This document shows, in pieces, positions 25,097 to 34,175 of a stretch of 64,000 bases of DNA. How positions within the stretch are numbered: the first letter of the stretch is position 1; each line of letters begins with the position of its first letter. Origin of the DNA: Aquimixticola soesokkakensis (lineage in GTDB: Bacteria > Pseudomonadota > Alphaproteobacteria > Rhodobacterales > Rhodobacteraceae); assembly GCF_900172375.1 (NCBI RefSeq), contig NZ_FWFS01000008.1, positions 124,001 to 188,000 of the forward strand, read 5' to 3'. The notes beneath the pieces are model-generated. The model was not told the DNA's origin. It saw only the letters and a program-made list of their open reading frames with translations, and ran no database searches. Position numbers and translations under genes: made by a program.

Positions 25097-26282
25097 TCTC
25101 GATTACCTGATTGTTCTGAATTGTTGCGATGGCAAGGCCGCGTTGGTTCGTACCATCCGCCATAAGCCGGAAGATACCGTTAACGCCGACAAAGCCGGAA
25201 GAGCGGGTCAGCGCCTGCGCGGAGAAGGCATTCGGGTTGCCGGTTTTCACCAGCGCACCGATGGCCGCGATCCCGTCATAGGCCAGACCTGCCAGCGGGT
25301 GCGGGGCGCTGCCATAGGCGGCGGAATAGCGACCGGCGAAATTATTGGCGAGGCGTTGATCGGGCAAGGCAAACCAGCCGTTCTGTAGGCCGGGCTCTGC
25401 GGTTGCGGTCGCCGGAATGTCCCAGCGCGTCAGCCCCATGAATTGCTGTGCGGGCGAAGAAATGCCGTTCTGGGGCAAGCCATCGGCGAGGAAGGGCAGC
25501 GCGCCATCGGTGCCGGAGGTGAAAAACACCGCATCGGCACCGGCCGATTTCGCGGCCGCCGCGATGCGCGGGATGGCGGCGGTGACCCCGTTTTGCGACA
25601 ATTCGAACGTCTGATCGCCCGCCAACGTGGCGCCATTGCCGCCGATGGCCTGGATGATCGCCGTGCGGCCCGCGGCTTCGGCGGGGCCTTGCCCGCTGAC
25701 GACCATCACGTTGCGCTTGCCCTTGGACACGCCAAAGCGCACCAGCCGGTTGGCGGTGTTTTCAAAGGTCGGTCCAAGGATAAAGACGTTCCCCCCGGCC
25801 ACGCTGGGGTTGTTGGACAGCGACAGCACGTTCAGCCCCGCATTGGCCGCAGCGATGCCGGCCAGTTTGGCCGAGCCGCCGTAGACCGGTCCGAGGATGA
25901 TCTGCGCCCCTTCGTTGGCCGCCTGAACGGTCACGGCATTGGCGCGCTCGGGCTGGCCGCCGGTGTTGTAGACGCGCAAGTCGATCTGCACGCCCGCCAG
26001 GTCGCGAATCGCCAGACGGGCTGCGTTTTCAATGGATTTCGCCAGCGCCTCATCGGCGGCCTGTGCAGAGCCATAGGGCACCAGCAGGGCGACCTGAACG
26101 GGTTTGGTGGTATCGACAGTGCCCGACGCGCCGCCACTTGCCGGCATCATCGACGGATCGCACGCGGCCAGAAGCGGCAGGGCCAGGACAAGTGCGGCGC
26201 GGCGTCCCATGCGGGCCGATACGGAGCGGGAGGACGCAAGTCGGGCAAGCGACATGCGGGCGCGGCTGAGAAGGGCGAACAT
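25056..26282 (-). CDS. Periplasmic lipoprotein, penicillin-binding-protein-activator (LpoA-like) type
   Basis: 408 residues from the ATG at 26282, which follows AGAGG. A lipobox (LPLLAAC, then DPS) ends the signal peptide. The rest is a type-1 periplasmic binding fold (VQVALLVPYGSAQAADEALAKSIENAARLA, ILGPVYGGSAKLAG) of the group annotated as penicillin-binding protein activators in Rhodobacteraceae. A role in regulating peptidoglycan synthases fits its position before glnD-murJ. An amino-acid-binding role is the main alternative. The 3' end overlaps the proposed glnD start by 41 bases. Confidence 0.75.
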   Translation of the reverse strand: MFALLSRARMSLARLASSRSVSARMGRRAALVLALPLLAACDPSMMPASGGASGTVDTTKPVQVALLVPYGSAQAADEALAKSIENAARLAIRDLAGVQIDLRVYNTGGQPERANAVTVQAANEGAQIILGPVYGGSAKLAGIAAANAGLNVLSLSNNPSVAGGNVFILGPTFENTANRLVRFGVSKGKRNVMVVSGQGPAEAAGRTAIIQAIGGNGATLAGDQTFELSQNGVTAAIPRIAAAAKSAGADAVFFTSGTDGALPFLADGLPQNGISSPAQQFMGLTRWDIPATATAEPGLQNGWFALPDQRLANNFAGRYSAAYGSAPHPLAGLAYDGIAAIGALVKTGNPNAFSAQALTRSSGFVGVNGIFRLMADGTNQRGLAIATIQNNQVIEIDPAPRSFGGAGF

Positions 26283-26376
26283 GATAAAACCTCTTGGCAA
26301 CGGGGCTGACAGCAGTTGAGCTTCAAGATAGGTCACAGGTGCGCGAGAGTAAACGCCGCCAAGCCGAGGAAATGCC

Positions 26377-27243
26377 ATGAGTTACCAGATCAAGCCGCTT
26401 CCCGCCGGTCTCCATTTTGTGGCGACCCCGATCGGCACCGCCCGCGACATCACCCTGCGCGGGCTCGACACGCTGGCGAGCGCCGATGTGCTGGCCGCAG
26501 AGGACACGCGCACGCTCAAGCATCTGATGGAAATCCACGGCGTGCCTTTGGGGGATCGCCACGTCTACGCCTATCACGATCACAACGGGGCGCAGGTGCG
26601 CCCGCATCTGATTGCCGCGATGAAAGAGGGCAAATCGGTTGCCTATGCCTCGGAAGCGGGCACGCCGCTGGTCGCGGACCCGGGATTTGCGCTGGCCCGC
26701 GAGGCGATTGCCCAAGGGATCGCGGTGACCTCTGCGCCGGGACCTTCGGCGGTGGTCGCGGCGCTGTCGATTTCCGGCCTGCCATCGGATCGCTTCTTGT
26801 TTGCGGGGTTTTTGCCCAGCACCTCGGGCGCTGCGAAAAAAGTGTTGAGCGAATTGCGCGACATCCCGGCAACGCTGTGTTTTTACGAAAGCCCCAAGCG
26901 GATCGCCAAAACTTTGGCCAGTATGTGCGAGGTGCTGGGCGAGGCGCGCCCTGCCGCCCTGTGTCGTGAGATCACCAAACGATTCGAAGAGGTCCGGCGC
27001 GGCACATTGCGCGCGCTGTGCGACGATTTGGCGGCCAATCCGGTGAAGGGGGAAATCGTGTTGCTGGTCGATCGCGGCAGCGACGAAGCCGCCGAGGAAG
27101 ACATCGAGGCTGCGTTGGACGCGGCGCTTTTGCAGATGTCGGTGAAAGATGCCGCAACTCTTGTGGCCGAGAAATTCAACCTGCCGCGCCGCCAGATTTA
27201 CCAATCCGCGCTGGCGCGGGGTAAAGCTGCGCGCGAGGCATGA
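26377..27243 (+). CDS. rsmI: 16S rRNA (cytidine-1402-2'-O)-methyltransferase
   Basis: 288 residues of the tetrapyrrole-methylase fold. Motifs include LHFVATPIGTARDITLRGL, the AAEDTR block, YASEAGTPLVADPG and SAPGPSAVVAALSISGLP, all typical of RsmI. It 2'-O-methylates C1402 in the ribosomal decoding centre. It is divergent from the LpoA-like gene and followed by yraN six bases on, the conserved order. Confidence 0.94.
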   Translation: MSYQIKPLPAGLHFVATPIGTARDITLRGLDTLASADVLAAEDTRTLKHLMEIHGVPLGDRHVYAYHDHNGAQVRPHLIAAMKEGKSVAYASEAGTPLVADPGFALAREAIAQGIAVTSAPGPSAVVAALSISGLPSDRFLFAGFLPSTSGAAKKVLSELRDIPATLCFYESPKRIAKTLASMCEVLGEARPAALCREITKRFEEVRRGTLRALCDDLAANPVKGEIVLLVDRGSDEAAEEDIEAALDAALLQMSVKDAATLVAEKFNLPRRQIYQSALARGKAAREA

Positions 27244-27249
27244 GGCGGG

Positions 27250-27630
27250 ATGGTCAAAGGTCCAGATAGCCCCAACGCCGCACGCGGCGCGATGGCCCAT
27301 GCGGCCGGATGGGCCGCCGAGGATATCGTGGCGCGCGACTATGCGGCACGCGGGGGTGTCGTGCTTGAACGGCGCTGGCGCGGGCAGGGGGGCGAAATCG
27401 ATCTTATCGTGACGCTGGACGGCGTGGTGGTCTTTGTCGAGGTCAAGCAAAGCCGCAGCTTTGACAGCGCCGCGACCCATCTCACCGCGCGCCAGATCGC
27501 GCGCCTCTTTGCGGCGGGCGAAGAATTTCTGGGCACGCGGCCGCAGGGCCTGCTGACCGACTGCCGTTTCGATCTGGCGCTGGTGGATGGCATCGGCGCG
27601 GTGCAGATCCTCGAGAATGCTTTCATGTAG
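27250..27630 (+). CDS. yraN: YraN/UPF0102 family endonuclease-like protein
   Basis: 126 residues with the nuclease-like core GGEIDLIVTLDGVVVFVEVKQS (E..D...EVK), typical of UPF0102. The fold resembles archaeal Holliday junction resolvases, but activity in bacteria is not settled. Placed directly after rsmI, as in many proteobacteria. Confidence 0.88.
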   Translation: MVKGPDSPNAARGAMAHAAGWAAEDIVARDYAARGGVVLERRWRGQGGEIDLIVTLDGVVVFVEVKQSRSFDSAATHLTARQIARLFAAGEEFLGTRPQGLLTDCRFDLALVDGIGAVQILENAFM

Positions 27631-27708
27631 GGGCGATTTGCCCTGGGCCATTGAACGCCGCCCGCCTCTGGTCCATCTATGAGGCACAACAAGCGGAGCG
27701 AAAACCAC

Positions 27709-28653
27709 ATGTCCCTCAAAATTGCCATTCAGATGGACCCGATCGGGCCGATCAACATCGACGCCGACAGCACGTTCCGCATCATGGAAGAGGCCCAGGC
27801 GCGCAGCCATTCCCTGTTCTACTACACGCCCGACAAGCTGGCCTTTGACGAGGGGCGCGTGACCGCACGCGGCTGGCCCGTCACGGTGCAGCGCGTCAAG
27901 GGCGATCACTACACCGCAGGGGCGGAAACGGTTGTCGATCTGTCCGACTTCGATGTGGTCTGGCTGCGTCAGGATCCGCCTTTTGACATGGGCTATATCA
28001 CCACCACCCATATTCTTGAGCATCTGATGCCCGAAACGCTGGTGGTCAACGACCCGTTCTGGGTGCGCAACAGCCCCGAAAAACTTCTGGTGCTGCGTTT
28101 CCCCGATCTGATCCCGCCCACCACGATTGCGCGCGACCTCGCCACCATTCGCGCCTTCAAGGAAAAGCACGGCGATATCATTCTGAAACCGCTCTATGGC
28201 AACGGCGGCGCGGGTGTGTTCCGCCTTGATCCCAACGACCGCAATCTGGCCTCGCTGCACGAGCTGTTCACCGGCTATTCGCGCGAACCGCTGATCGTGC
28301 AGAAATTCCTTCCCGCGGTTGCGGCAGGCGACAAGCGCGTCATCCTTGTGGACGGGGTGCCGGTCGGCGCGATCAACCGCGTCCCGCAAAAGGGCGAAAC
28401 CCGTTCGAACATGCATGTTGGCGGGCGGCCCGAAAAAGTGGACCTGACCGCGCGCGATCTGGAAATCTGCGCCGCCATCGGGCCGGTGCTGCGCGAAAAG
28501 GGCCAGATTTTCGTCGGCATCGACGTGATCGGCGACTATCTGACCGAAATCAATGTGACATCGCCGACGGGGCTTCAGGAACTGGAGCGCTTCGACGGGA
28601 CGAATGTGACTGCGAAAATCTGGGAAGCCATCGAAGCGAAACGCGGAGTCTAG
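27709..28653 (+). CDS. gshB: Glutathione synthetase
   Basis: 314 residues from ATG 27709 ([23 protein letters not shown]). It has the ATP-grasp fold, with [25 protein letters not shown] (glycine-rich loop), [18 protein letters not shown] and the metal-binding [14 protein letters not shown] near the end. It joins gamma-glutamylcysteine and glycine. It follows yraN and precedes a hydrolase by three bases. Confidence 0.95.
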   Translation: MSLKIAIQMDPIGPINIDADSTFRIMEEAQARSHSLFYYTPDKLAFDEGRVTARGWPVTVQRVKGDHYTAGAETVVDLSDFDVVWLRQDPPFDMGYITTTHILEHLMPETLVVNDPFWVRNSPEKLLVLRFPDLIPPTTIARDLATIRAFKEKHGDIILKPLYGNGGAGVFRLDPNDRNLASLHELFTGYSREPLIVQKFLPAVAAGDKRVILVDGVPVGAINRVPQKGETRSNMHVGGRPEKVDLTARDLEICAAIGPVLREKGQIFVGIDVIGDYLTEINVTSPTGLQELERFDGTNVTAKIWEAIEAKRGV

Positions 28654-28656
28654 GCT

Positions 28657-29574
28657 GTGCCTGCCTCGCTGCGCCTGCGGATTTTGTCGCGCCTCCTCGC
28701 CTTGGGGCCAAAGCGGCAATTTGCGCGGCTCAGCGATCCGGCGCAGGCAACGCGCGACTTCGAGCGCTCGGCGCGGCTGGCGTTTCGCGTGCCACCCTTC
28801 ACTCACCGGCTGCGGCGCAAAACCCAAGGGGGCGTGCCGCTGAACTGGGTGCATGTCGGGCGCGTGCCGATGGACCGCGTTATTTTGTACCTGCACGGCG
28901 GTGCTTTCATCTGCGGATCGGCGCGCACGCATTTGTCGCTCTTGTCCCACCTGTCGCGCCACTGCGGTCTCGAGGTCTGCGCGCCGGATTATCGGCAATT
29001 GCCGCAAGCGGGGTTTCCCGCGCCGCTGGAGGACGCTTTGGCCGCATGGGACCACCTGCGCGCCCTGGGCTATGGTGCGCACCAGATCATGCTGGCAGGC
29101 GATAGCGCGGGCGGCGGATTGGCTTTTTCCCTGCTTTCTCAGGTGCTTGCGCGCGGCGAGCGCCCTGCGGGCCTGTTTGCCTTCTCGCCTTGGACCGACC
29201 TCACCTATTCAGGGCAGAGCATCACGCAGAATGCCAAAACCGACTGTCTGATCCCGACCGGGCGGATGGGCGAGCTTGCGAAACTCTATCTGGGCGACAC
29301 GCCTGCCGATGATGCGCGCGCCTCGCCTCTGTTTGCCGAGTTTTGCGCCCCGCCGCCGGTGTTGATGCAGGTGGGCGGTGGCGAAGTTCTGGCCGATGAC
29401 ACCTATCGCATGGCCGCGAAACTGACCCGTGCGGGCGGTGAGGTCACCGTGCAAACTTTTGAGGCCGCGCCGCATGTCTGGCAGATGTTTTACGGGGTCG
29501 TGCCCGAAGCACGCGAGGCGCTTTGTGCGGTTGCCACCTTTGTTCAGACCTCTTTGGACAGCGCCAAGCGATAG
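28657..29574 (+). CDS. Alpha/beta hydrolase, hormone-sensitive-lipase type
   Basis: 305 residues from a GTG. It has the oxyanion-hole motif HGGAF (in ILYLHGGAFICGSA), the nucleophile motif GDSAGG, a later aspartate (ADD region) and a histidine in APHVWQMF, completing a triad typical of HSL-type carboxylesterases. No signal peptide, so probably cytoplasmic. The natural ester is unknown. The last 31 bases overlap comM on the other strand. Confidence 0.85.
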   Translation: MPASLRLRILSRLLALGPKRQFARLSDPAQATRDFERSARLAFRVPPFTHRLRRKTQGGVPLNWVHVGRVPMDRVILYLHGGAFICGSARTHLSLLSHLSRHCGLEVCAPDYRQLPQAGFPAPLEDALAAWDHLRALGYGAHQIMLAGDSAGGGLAFSLLSQVLARGERPAGLFAFSPWTDLTYSGQSITQNAKTDCLIPTGRMGELAKLYLGDTPADDARASPLFAEFCAPPPVLMQVGGGEVLADDTYRMAAKLTRAGGEVTVQTFEAAPHVWQMFYGVVPEAREALCAVATFVQTSLDSAKR

Positions 29575-31055
29575 CTCACGGCCTCCGCGACATGGGGGCT
29601 GCGCACCTTCTCGCTGCCCGCAAGATCGGCAATGGTGCGCGCGACCCTGAGCACACGGTGGTAGCCGCGCGCCGACAGGCCGAATTTTTCCGCGACCCTG
29701 CCGATCAGCGCGCGCCCCTCGGCATCGGGGCTGGCCACGGCGTCCAGCAGATCGCCCTCCAGATCGGCGTTGGTGCGCGCGGGGGTGCCTTCGAACCGCG
29801 CGCTTTGAAGCGCCCGTGCGCGCGCGACCCGCGCGGCAATTTGTGCCGAACTTTCGCCTTGTGCGGGCAGGTCGAGATCGCTGAAGGCGACGGGCGGCAC
29901 TTCGACACGCAAATCGAAGCGATCCATCAGCGGGCCGGAAATGCGCCCCAGATAGTCGGTTCCACAGTGGGGAACTTTGGCGCAGGCCCGCGCAGGATCG
30001 CTGAGATAGCCGCATTTGCAGGGGTTTGCGGCCGCCAAAAGCAGAAACCGGCAGGGGTAGCGCACATGGGCATTGGCGCGCGCGATCACCACACTGCCGG
30101 TCTCGATCGGCTGGCGCAGGGTTTCAAGCACGGTACGGTTGAATTCGGGGAACTCGTCCATGAACAAAACCCCGTTATGCGCGAGCGAAATCTGACCCGG
30201 TTTTGCCCCTTTCCCACCGCCGGTGAGCGCCGCCATCGAAGCAGTGTGATGGGGGTCGCAGTAGGGGCGGACACGCGAAATCCCGCCTTCAAGCAGGGTG
30301 CCTGCCACGGAATGGATCATCGAGGTTTCCAGCGCCTCCTGCGCGGACATCTGCGGCAGGATCGAGGGCAGGCGCGCGGCCAGCATCGACTTGCCCGAGC
30401 CGGGAGTGCCGACCAGAAACGTGTGGTGTCGGCCAGCCGCGGCAATTTCCAGCGCGCGTTTGGCGCGTTCCTGACCCTTCACATCGGCCATGTCCTTGCC
30501 GCGCGGCGGTTCAGGCGCAAGGCCGGGTTCAGCGGGAGGCAATGGCCGCTCGCCGCTGAGATGTTTGATCACTTGCCCCAAATCGGCAACGCCGGTCACA
30601 GTGGTCGCCCCCACCCACGCCGCTTCAGGCCCGCAGGCCGTGGGGCACAGCAGCGCGCAGTCGGCCTCGGCCGCAGCAACGGCCGCCGGCAGCGCGCCCG
30701 AGACCGCAACAACCGTCCCGTCCAAAGACAGCTCGCCCAGGGAGAACACGGTTTCAATGGTTTCGGGCGGCAAGATGCCAATGGCCGACAAAAGCGCCAG
30801 CGCGATGGGAAGATCGTAATGCGACCCCTCTTTGGGCAGGTTCGCAGGCGAGAGGTTCAGCGTGACTTTCTTGGCCGGAAGCGCGATCGAAAGGGCCGAA
30901 AATGCGGCGCGCACGCGTTCTTTGGCTTCGGACACTGCTTTGTCGGGGAGGCCGACGATGGAGACGGCGGGCATGCCGGGGGACACGGCGCATTGCACCT
31001 CGACGCGGCGCGCGTCCACGCCCTCAAAGGCGACTGTGTAGGTGCGCGCAAGCAT
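29544..31055 (-). CDS. comM: ComM/YifB-type AAA ATPase (Mg-chelatase-like), branch-migration helicase
   Basis: 503 residues. An N-terminal Lon-like fold (MLARTYTVAFEGVDARRVEVQCAV...GLPDKAV) precedes a Mg-chelatase-type AAA domain with Walker A GTPGSGKS and sensor block GVLFMDEFPEF, plus a zinc-like cysteine set (CKCGYL...CAKVPHC). ComM promotes branch migration when incoming DNA recombines, and in Rhodobacter it belongs to the CtrA-dependent competence/gene-transfer-agent recipient genes. GGAGGGCCT precedes the ATG. Two CtrA-like sites lie upstream. Confidence 0.92.
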   Translation of the reverse strand: MLARTYTVAFEGVDARRVEVQCAVSPGMPAVSIVGLPDKAVSEAKERVRAAFSALSIALPAKKVTLNLSPANLPKEGSHYDLPIALALLSAIGILPPETIETVFSLGELSLDGTVVAVSGALPAAVAAAEADCALLCPTACGPEAAWVGATTVTGVADLGQVIKHLSGERPLPPAEPGLAPEPPRGKDMADVKGQERAKRALEIAAAGRHHTFLVGTPGSGKSMLAARLPSILPQMSAQEALETSMIHSVAGTLLEGGISRVRPYCDPHHTASMAALTGGGKGAKPGQISLAHNGVLFMDEFPEFNRTVLETLRQPIETGSVVIARANAHVRYPCRFLLLAAANPCKCGYLSDPARACAKVPHCGTDYLGRISGPLMDRFDLRVEVPPVAFSDLDLPAQGESSAQIAARVARARALQSARFEGTPARTNADLEGDLLDAVASPDAEGRALIGRVAEKFGLSARGYHRVLRVARTIADLAGSEKVRSPHVAEAVSYRLALSKEV

Positions 31056-31073
31056 AGGCCCTCCGACGTTTCC

Positions 31074-31122
31074 TTAACCTTGGTTAACGGTGTAGCGCCG
31101 GGAGGGTTAGCGAATGGTTAAC
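31074..31122. promoter_or_regulatory. CtrA-like sites upstream of comM
   Basis: TTAACC-TT-GGTTAA (31074-31087) is a perfect dyad built of two TTAAC-type half-sites spaced one base short of the CtrA consensus. TTAG-N7-TTAAC (31107-31122) has the correct spacing with one mismatch. They lie about 25 and 60 bases before the comM start. Confidence 0.45.
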
Positions 31123-31160
31123 ATGCGGGGGAATGGTCGAAATTCGACCGCTATATCTTT

Positions 31161-31212
31161 GGCCCGTTAGAGGTCGGCCCGTTAGACTTCAGGCCAATTA
31201 AACTTCAGGCCA
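31161..31212. repeat. Nested short tandem repeats at the 3' end of the GST gene
   Basis: GGCCCGTTAGA occurs at 31161-31171 and 31176-31186 (period 15). ACTTCAGGCCA occurs at 31186-31196 and 31202-31212 (period 16), so the second copy encodes the last residues of the GST. Probably slippage duplications. Confidence 0.6.
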
Positions 31213-31881
31213 GTCGTGCGCGGGCAAGTCACGGGCATAGGGCAGGGGATCATAGCTGAAGGTCAGCGCCTGCGCGCGCCACGCCCGAAACGCCGGATCG
31301 CGCATCCATGCCGCCACATAGGCCTGCACGCGCGGCGTCACCGGCAGGTCGTAGCCGACAATCCGCGCGCAAACGGGCGCATAGAAGGCATCGGCAATCG
31401 AGAATTCGCCAAACAACCACGGGCTATCGTCGCGGCCCCAACGGTCCCAGGCGCGGCCCAGCATCGCATCAAGGCGCGCCAGATCAGCGCTAAGCGCGGG
31501 GGTGATTTCCGTTCCCTCCCAGACCCGCAACAATTGCACATCGCAGTCGCGCAGCGCCTTGAAGCCTGTGGAAATTTCGCAGCACAGCCAGCGCGCAAAC
31601 ATCCGCGCAGCGCTGTCTTTGGGCCACATCTGTTTTTCGGGGTGCCGCTCGGCCAGGGTTTCGGCAATCGCCAGCGTTTCCCCCAGCAATTCGCCCTCCG
31701 GCGTCACGATGATCGGCACGAAATGCGCCGGGGCATAGGCTGCAAGCTCGGCCTTTTTGTCACCCGTGTAGAGGCGCGCCAGAACTTCGCGGTGGGGCAG
31801 GTTAAAATGGGCAAACATCATGCCCGCGCGCAGGGACCAGCTGGAAAAGGCTTTGTCAGCAATCACAAGGGTGTAACTCAT
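31198..31881 (-). CDS. Glutathione S-transferase family protein
   Basis: 227 residues from ATG 31881 (MSYTLVIADKAFSSWSLRAGMM). The thioredoxin-like N-terminal domain has HFVPIIV, the cis-proline region, and LLGETLAIAETLAE, the SNAIL-like glutathione motif. A helical C-terminal domain contains PWLFGEFSIADAFYAPV. The likely active residue is a serine (SSWS). The physiological substrate is unknown. Confidence 0.87.
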   Translation of the reverse strand: MSYTLVIADKAFSSWSLRAGMMFAHFNLPHREVLARLYTGDKKAELAAYAPAHFVPIIVTPEGELLGETLAIAETLAERHPEKQMWPKDSAARMFARWLCCEISTGFKALRDCDVQLLRVWEGTEITPALSADLARLDAMLGRAWDRWGRDDSPWLFGEFSIADAFYAPVCARIVGYDLPVTPRVQAYVAAWMRDPAFRAWRAQALTFSYDPLPYARDLPAHDWPEV

Positions 31882-31965
31882 CGCTTCAGGCTCCGTTTCG
31901 GCATTTAGGCACAGGCTGTCACAGTCACGCGCAATGTGACAATCGCAATTTTGTGGTGCCGGCAA

Positions 31966-32556
31966 TCACAGGGTCTGATTGACCGCGCGCAGCTGCCATC
32001 TGCCCAGATCGCGTCCTGCGCCTTGGGCACCGTTTGTGTCGATCACGGTCAGTGACAAGGGGTCGATGGTCTGGGCAAAGGCCTCATAGGCTGAACAGGC
32101 GCGTGCGCGCTGGATAAAGCTCATGATCACCCCCATATGGGCGACGATCACCACCTCGCCGTGGCTGGCAAGCAGGGCATCGGCGGCGGCAAAGGTGCGC
32201 GCGCACAGCCTGTTCCAGCTTTCGCCCTGCGGCGGGGCGATGTCGCCGGGGGTCTCGAAATAGGCGCGGGGCAGATCGGGATCGAGGGCTTGGACCTCGG
32301 CCCACGTTTTATTTTCCCAAACCCCGAAATGGGTTTCGCGCAAATCGGCGCTATGGGGAAGTCGGCGGCGGCGGGCGGCAATCGCGTCAGCCGTTGTCAC
32401 GGCGCGCATCAGGTCCGAGGACACAACGGGCGCTTGCGGCAGGGCCGCTTCCAGCCGCGCCAGAGCGGCGGTGTCCGACAGGTCGGCGGGCACATCCGTC
32501 CAGCCGACAAACTGTCGGGCATGGGTCGGCCCGTGGCGCACCAGCCACAGCGTCAC
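31966..32556 (-). CDS. Histidine phosphatase family protein, CobC-like
   Basis: 196 residues from a GTG that overlaps the cobU stop (GTGA). The phosphoglycerate-mutase-like motif R7-H8-G9 is at the N-terminus, with the second histidine in VAHMGV. Coupling to cobU suggests alpha-ribazole-5'-phosphate phosphatase in cobalamin assembly, but the family is broad and this is inferred from context. Confidence 0.78.
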   Translation of the reverse strand: MTLWLVRHGPTHARQFVGWTDVPADLSDTAALARLEAALPQAPVVSSDLMRAVTTADAIAARRRRLPHSADLRETHFGVWENKTWAEVQALDPDLPRAYFETPGDIAPPQGESWNRLCARTFAAADALLASHGEVVIVAHMGVIMSFIQRARACSAYEAFAQTIDPLSLTVIDTNGAQGAGRDLGRWQLRAVNQTL

Positions 32557-33089
32557 GGGGTCACCCCGTCAGGGAGCGCGCCCTTGAGGGCAAAAGGCAG
32601 CCCCGCCATCACCCCGATCACGCAAGCGGCCTCGGCCGCAAGTTGCTGGTTCAGGCGCCCTTGTGCGTTGCGAAACCGGCGGGCCAGCGCATTCTCGGGG
32701 ACGATCCCTGCGCCCACCTCGTTGGACACGATCACCACCGGCGCGGGGCAGGCGTGAATCGCCAAAATCAGCGCGTCCGTCTGTGCGTCAATGTCGTGTT
32801 CGGCAAGAATATGGTTGGTCAGCCACATGGTCGCGCAGTCGATCAGCACGATCTCGCCGGTTTTGACCCCTTTGAGGGCCGAAGGAATGTCAAAAGGCGC
32901 TTCACAAGTACGCCAGTGCGGCCCGCGCATCTTCTGGTGGCGTAAAATTTTGGCATCCATTTCCGCATCAAAGGCTTGTGCGGTGGCGATGTAGATGCGC
33001 GATAAACTGCTGGAAAGTATAAGTTTTTCAGAGAAATAAGATTTCCCCGAGGCGCAGCCGCCTAGCACAAGGGTGAATTTCGTCAACAC
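32553..33089 (-). CDS. cobU: Adenosylcobinamide kinase/adenosylcobinamide-phosphate guanylyltransferase
   Basis: 178 residues from GTG 33089 (TTG 33086 also possible). It has the CobU/CobP P-loop LVLGGCASGKSYFSEK, the IATAQAFDAEMDAKILRHQKMR block and VSNEVGAGIVPENALAR, all diagnostic. It phosphorylates and GMP-activates cobinamide in the nucleotide-loop pathway for B12, the cofactor of Ecm. Upstream in-frame sequence is antisense to rpoH and not protein-like. Divergent from rpoH; no B12 riboswitch fits in the roughly 100-bp gap. Confidence 0.92.
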   Translation of the reverse strand: MLTKFTLVLGGCASGKSYFSEKLILSSSLSRIYIATAQAFDAEMDAKILRHQKMRGPHWRTCEAPFDIPSALKGVKTGEIVLIDCATMWLTNHILAEHDIDAQTDALILAIHACPAPVVIVSNEVGAGIVPENALARRFRNAQGRLNQQLAAEAACVIGVMAGLPFALKGALPDGVTP

Positions 33090-33191
33090 GGCGTGAAACT
33101 TTCTGTCATCGGACTGCGTTAAATGACCAATAACAGGATTTAACGGCCAGAGCGAGCAAGCCTCGTGACGGTACACTCCGGGGGATCGGAT

Positions 33192-34085
33192 ATGGCGCTG
33201 AACGCAAGCACAACAACTTCCTATGCAGATCAGGCGTTGCCCCGCCGCGCAATGAAAGCGGAAATGCTCGACGCAGATACCGAGCACGCTTTGGCAGTTG
33301 CCTGGCGCGACGAACGCGACGAGGCGGCTCTGCACCGTTTGGTGAATGCCTACATGCGGCTTGCGATTTCCATGGCCTCCAAATTCCGCCGCTACGGCGC
33401 GCCGATGCCCGACCTGATCCAGGAGGCGGGGCTGGGCCTGATGAAGGCGGCAGAAAAATTCGACCCCGATCGCGGCGTGCGGTTTTCGACATATGCCGTG
33501 TGGTGGATCAAGGCCTCGATCCAGGACTATGTGATGCGCAACTGGTCGCTGGTTCGCACAGGCTCTACCTCGTCGCAAAAGTCGTTGTTTTTCAATATGC
33601 GCCGCGTTCAGGCCCGTCTGGAACGCGAGGCGCAGGGGCGCGGTGACAGTCTTGATCGTCACCAGCTGCATGAGGCGATTGCGGTTGAGGTCGGTGTGCC
33701 GCTGCGCGATGTCCAGATGATGGAAGGGCGCCTGTCGGGCTCCGATTTCTCGCTCAATGCAACGCAGGCTACCGATGATGAAGGCCGCGAGTGGATCGAG
33801 ACACTGGCGGATGACGATGACACTTCGGCGGAAAAAGTGGCCGCAGATCACGATGCAACCACGCTGCGGGTCTGGCTGGTCGATGCGATGACATCCCTGT
33901 CCGACCGCGAGCAGTTCATCGTGCGCGAGCGCAAGCTGATTGACGAGCCGCGCACTCTGGAAAGCCTTGGCGAAGAATTGAAGCTGTCCAAGGAACGGGT
34001 GCGCCAGCTGGAAGCCGCAGCCTTTCACAAAATGCGCAAACAGCTTGAAACCCACGGGGCCGAGCTTCACGAATTGCTGCACTGA
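33192..34085 (+). CDS. rpoH: RNA polymerase sigma factor RpoH (group II type)
   Basis: 297 residues. Region 2 reads LRLAISMASKFRRYGAPMPDLIQEAGLGLMKAAEKF, followed by the RpoH box (SSQKSLFFNMRR) and a region 4 HTH (LGEELKLSKERVRQLEAAAFHKMRK). Its wording matches the RpoHII branch rather than RpoHI; in Rhodobacter RpoHII serves the singlet-oxygen and oxidative response downstream of RpoE. ATG 33192 follows GGGGATCGG. Divergent from cobU. Confidence 0.92.
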   Translation: MALNASTTTSYADQALPRRAMKAEMLDADTEHALAVAWRDERDEAALHRLVNAYMRLAISMASKFRRYGAPMPDLIQEAGLGLMKAAEKFDPDRGVRFSTYAVWWIKASIQDYVMRNWSLVRTGSTSSQKSLFFNMRRVQARLEREAQGRGDSLDRHQLHEAIAVEVGVPLRDVQMMEGRLSGSDFSLNATQATDDEGREWIETLADDDDTSAEKVAADHDATTLRVWLVDAMTSLSDREQFIVRERKLIDEPRTLESLGEELKLSKERVRQLEAAAFHKMRKQLETHGAELHELLH

Positions 34086-34175
34086 TCCCGCGCAAGCCAT
34101 GGATCGCAAAGCGCGTCGCTTGAGTTTCTCGGGCGGCGCGCTTACACCTTTGCTCAACTGTTGCGCAAGGTCCAG

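Noticed and set aside
26323-29082. A 919-codon open frame on the minus strand
   Set aside because: It covers rsmI, yraN and gshB on the opposite strand, all with strong motifs; the antisense translation resembles no protein family.
33090-33191. Cobalamin riboswitch upstream of cobU
   Set aside because: The divergent gap is about 100 bases, too short for a B12 riboswitch plus two promoters, and I see no B12-box-like sequence.
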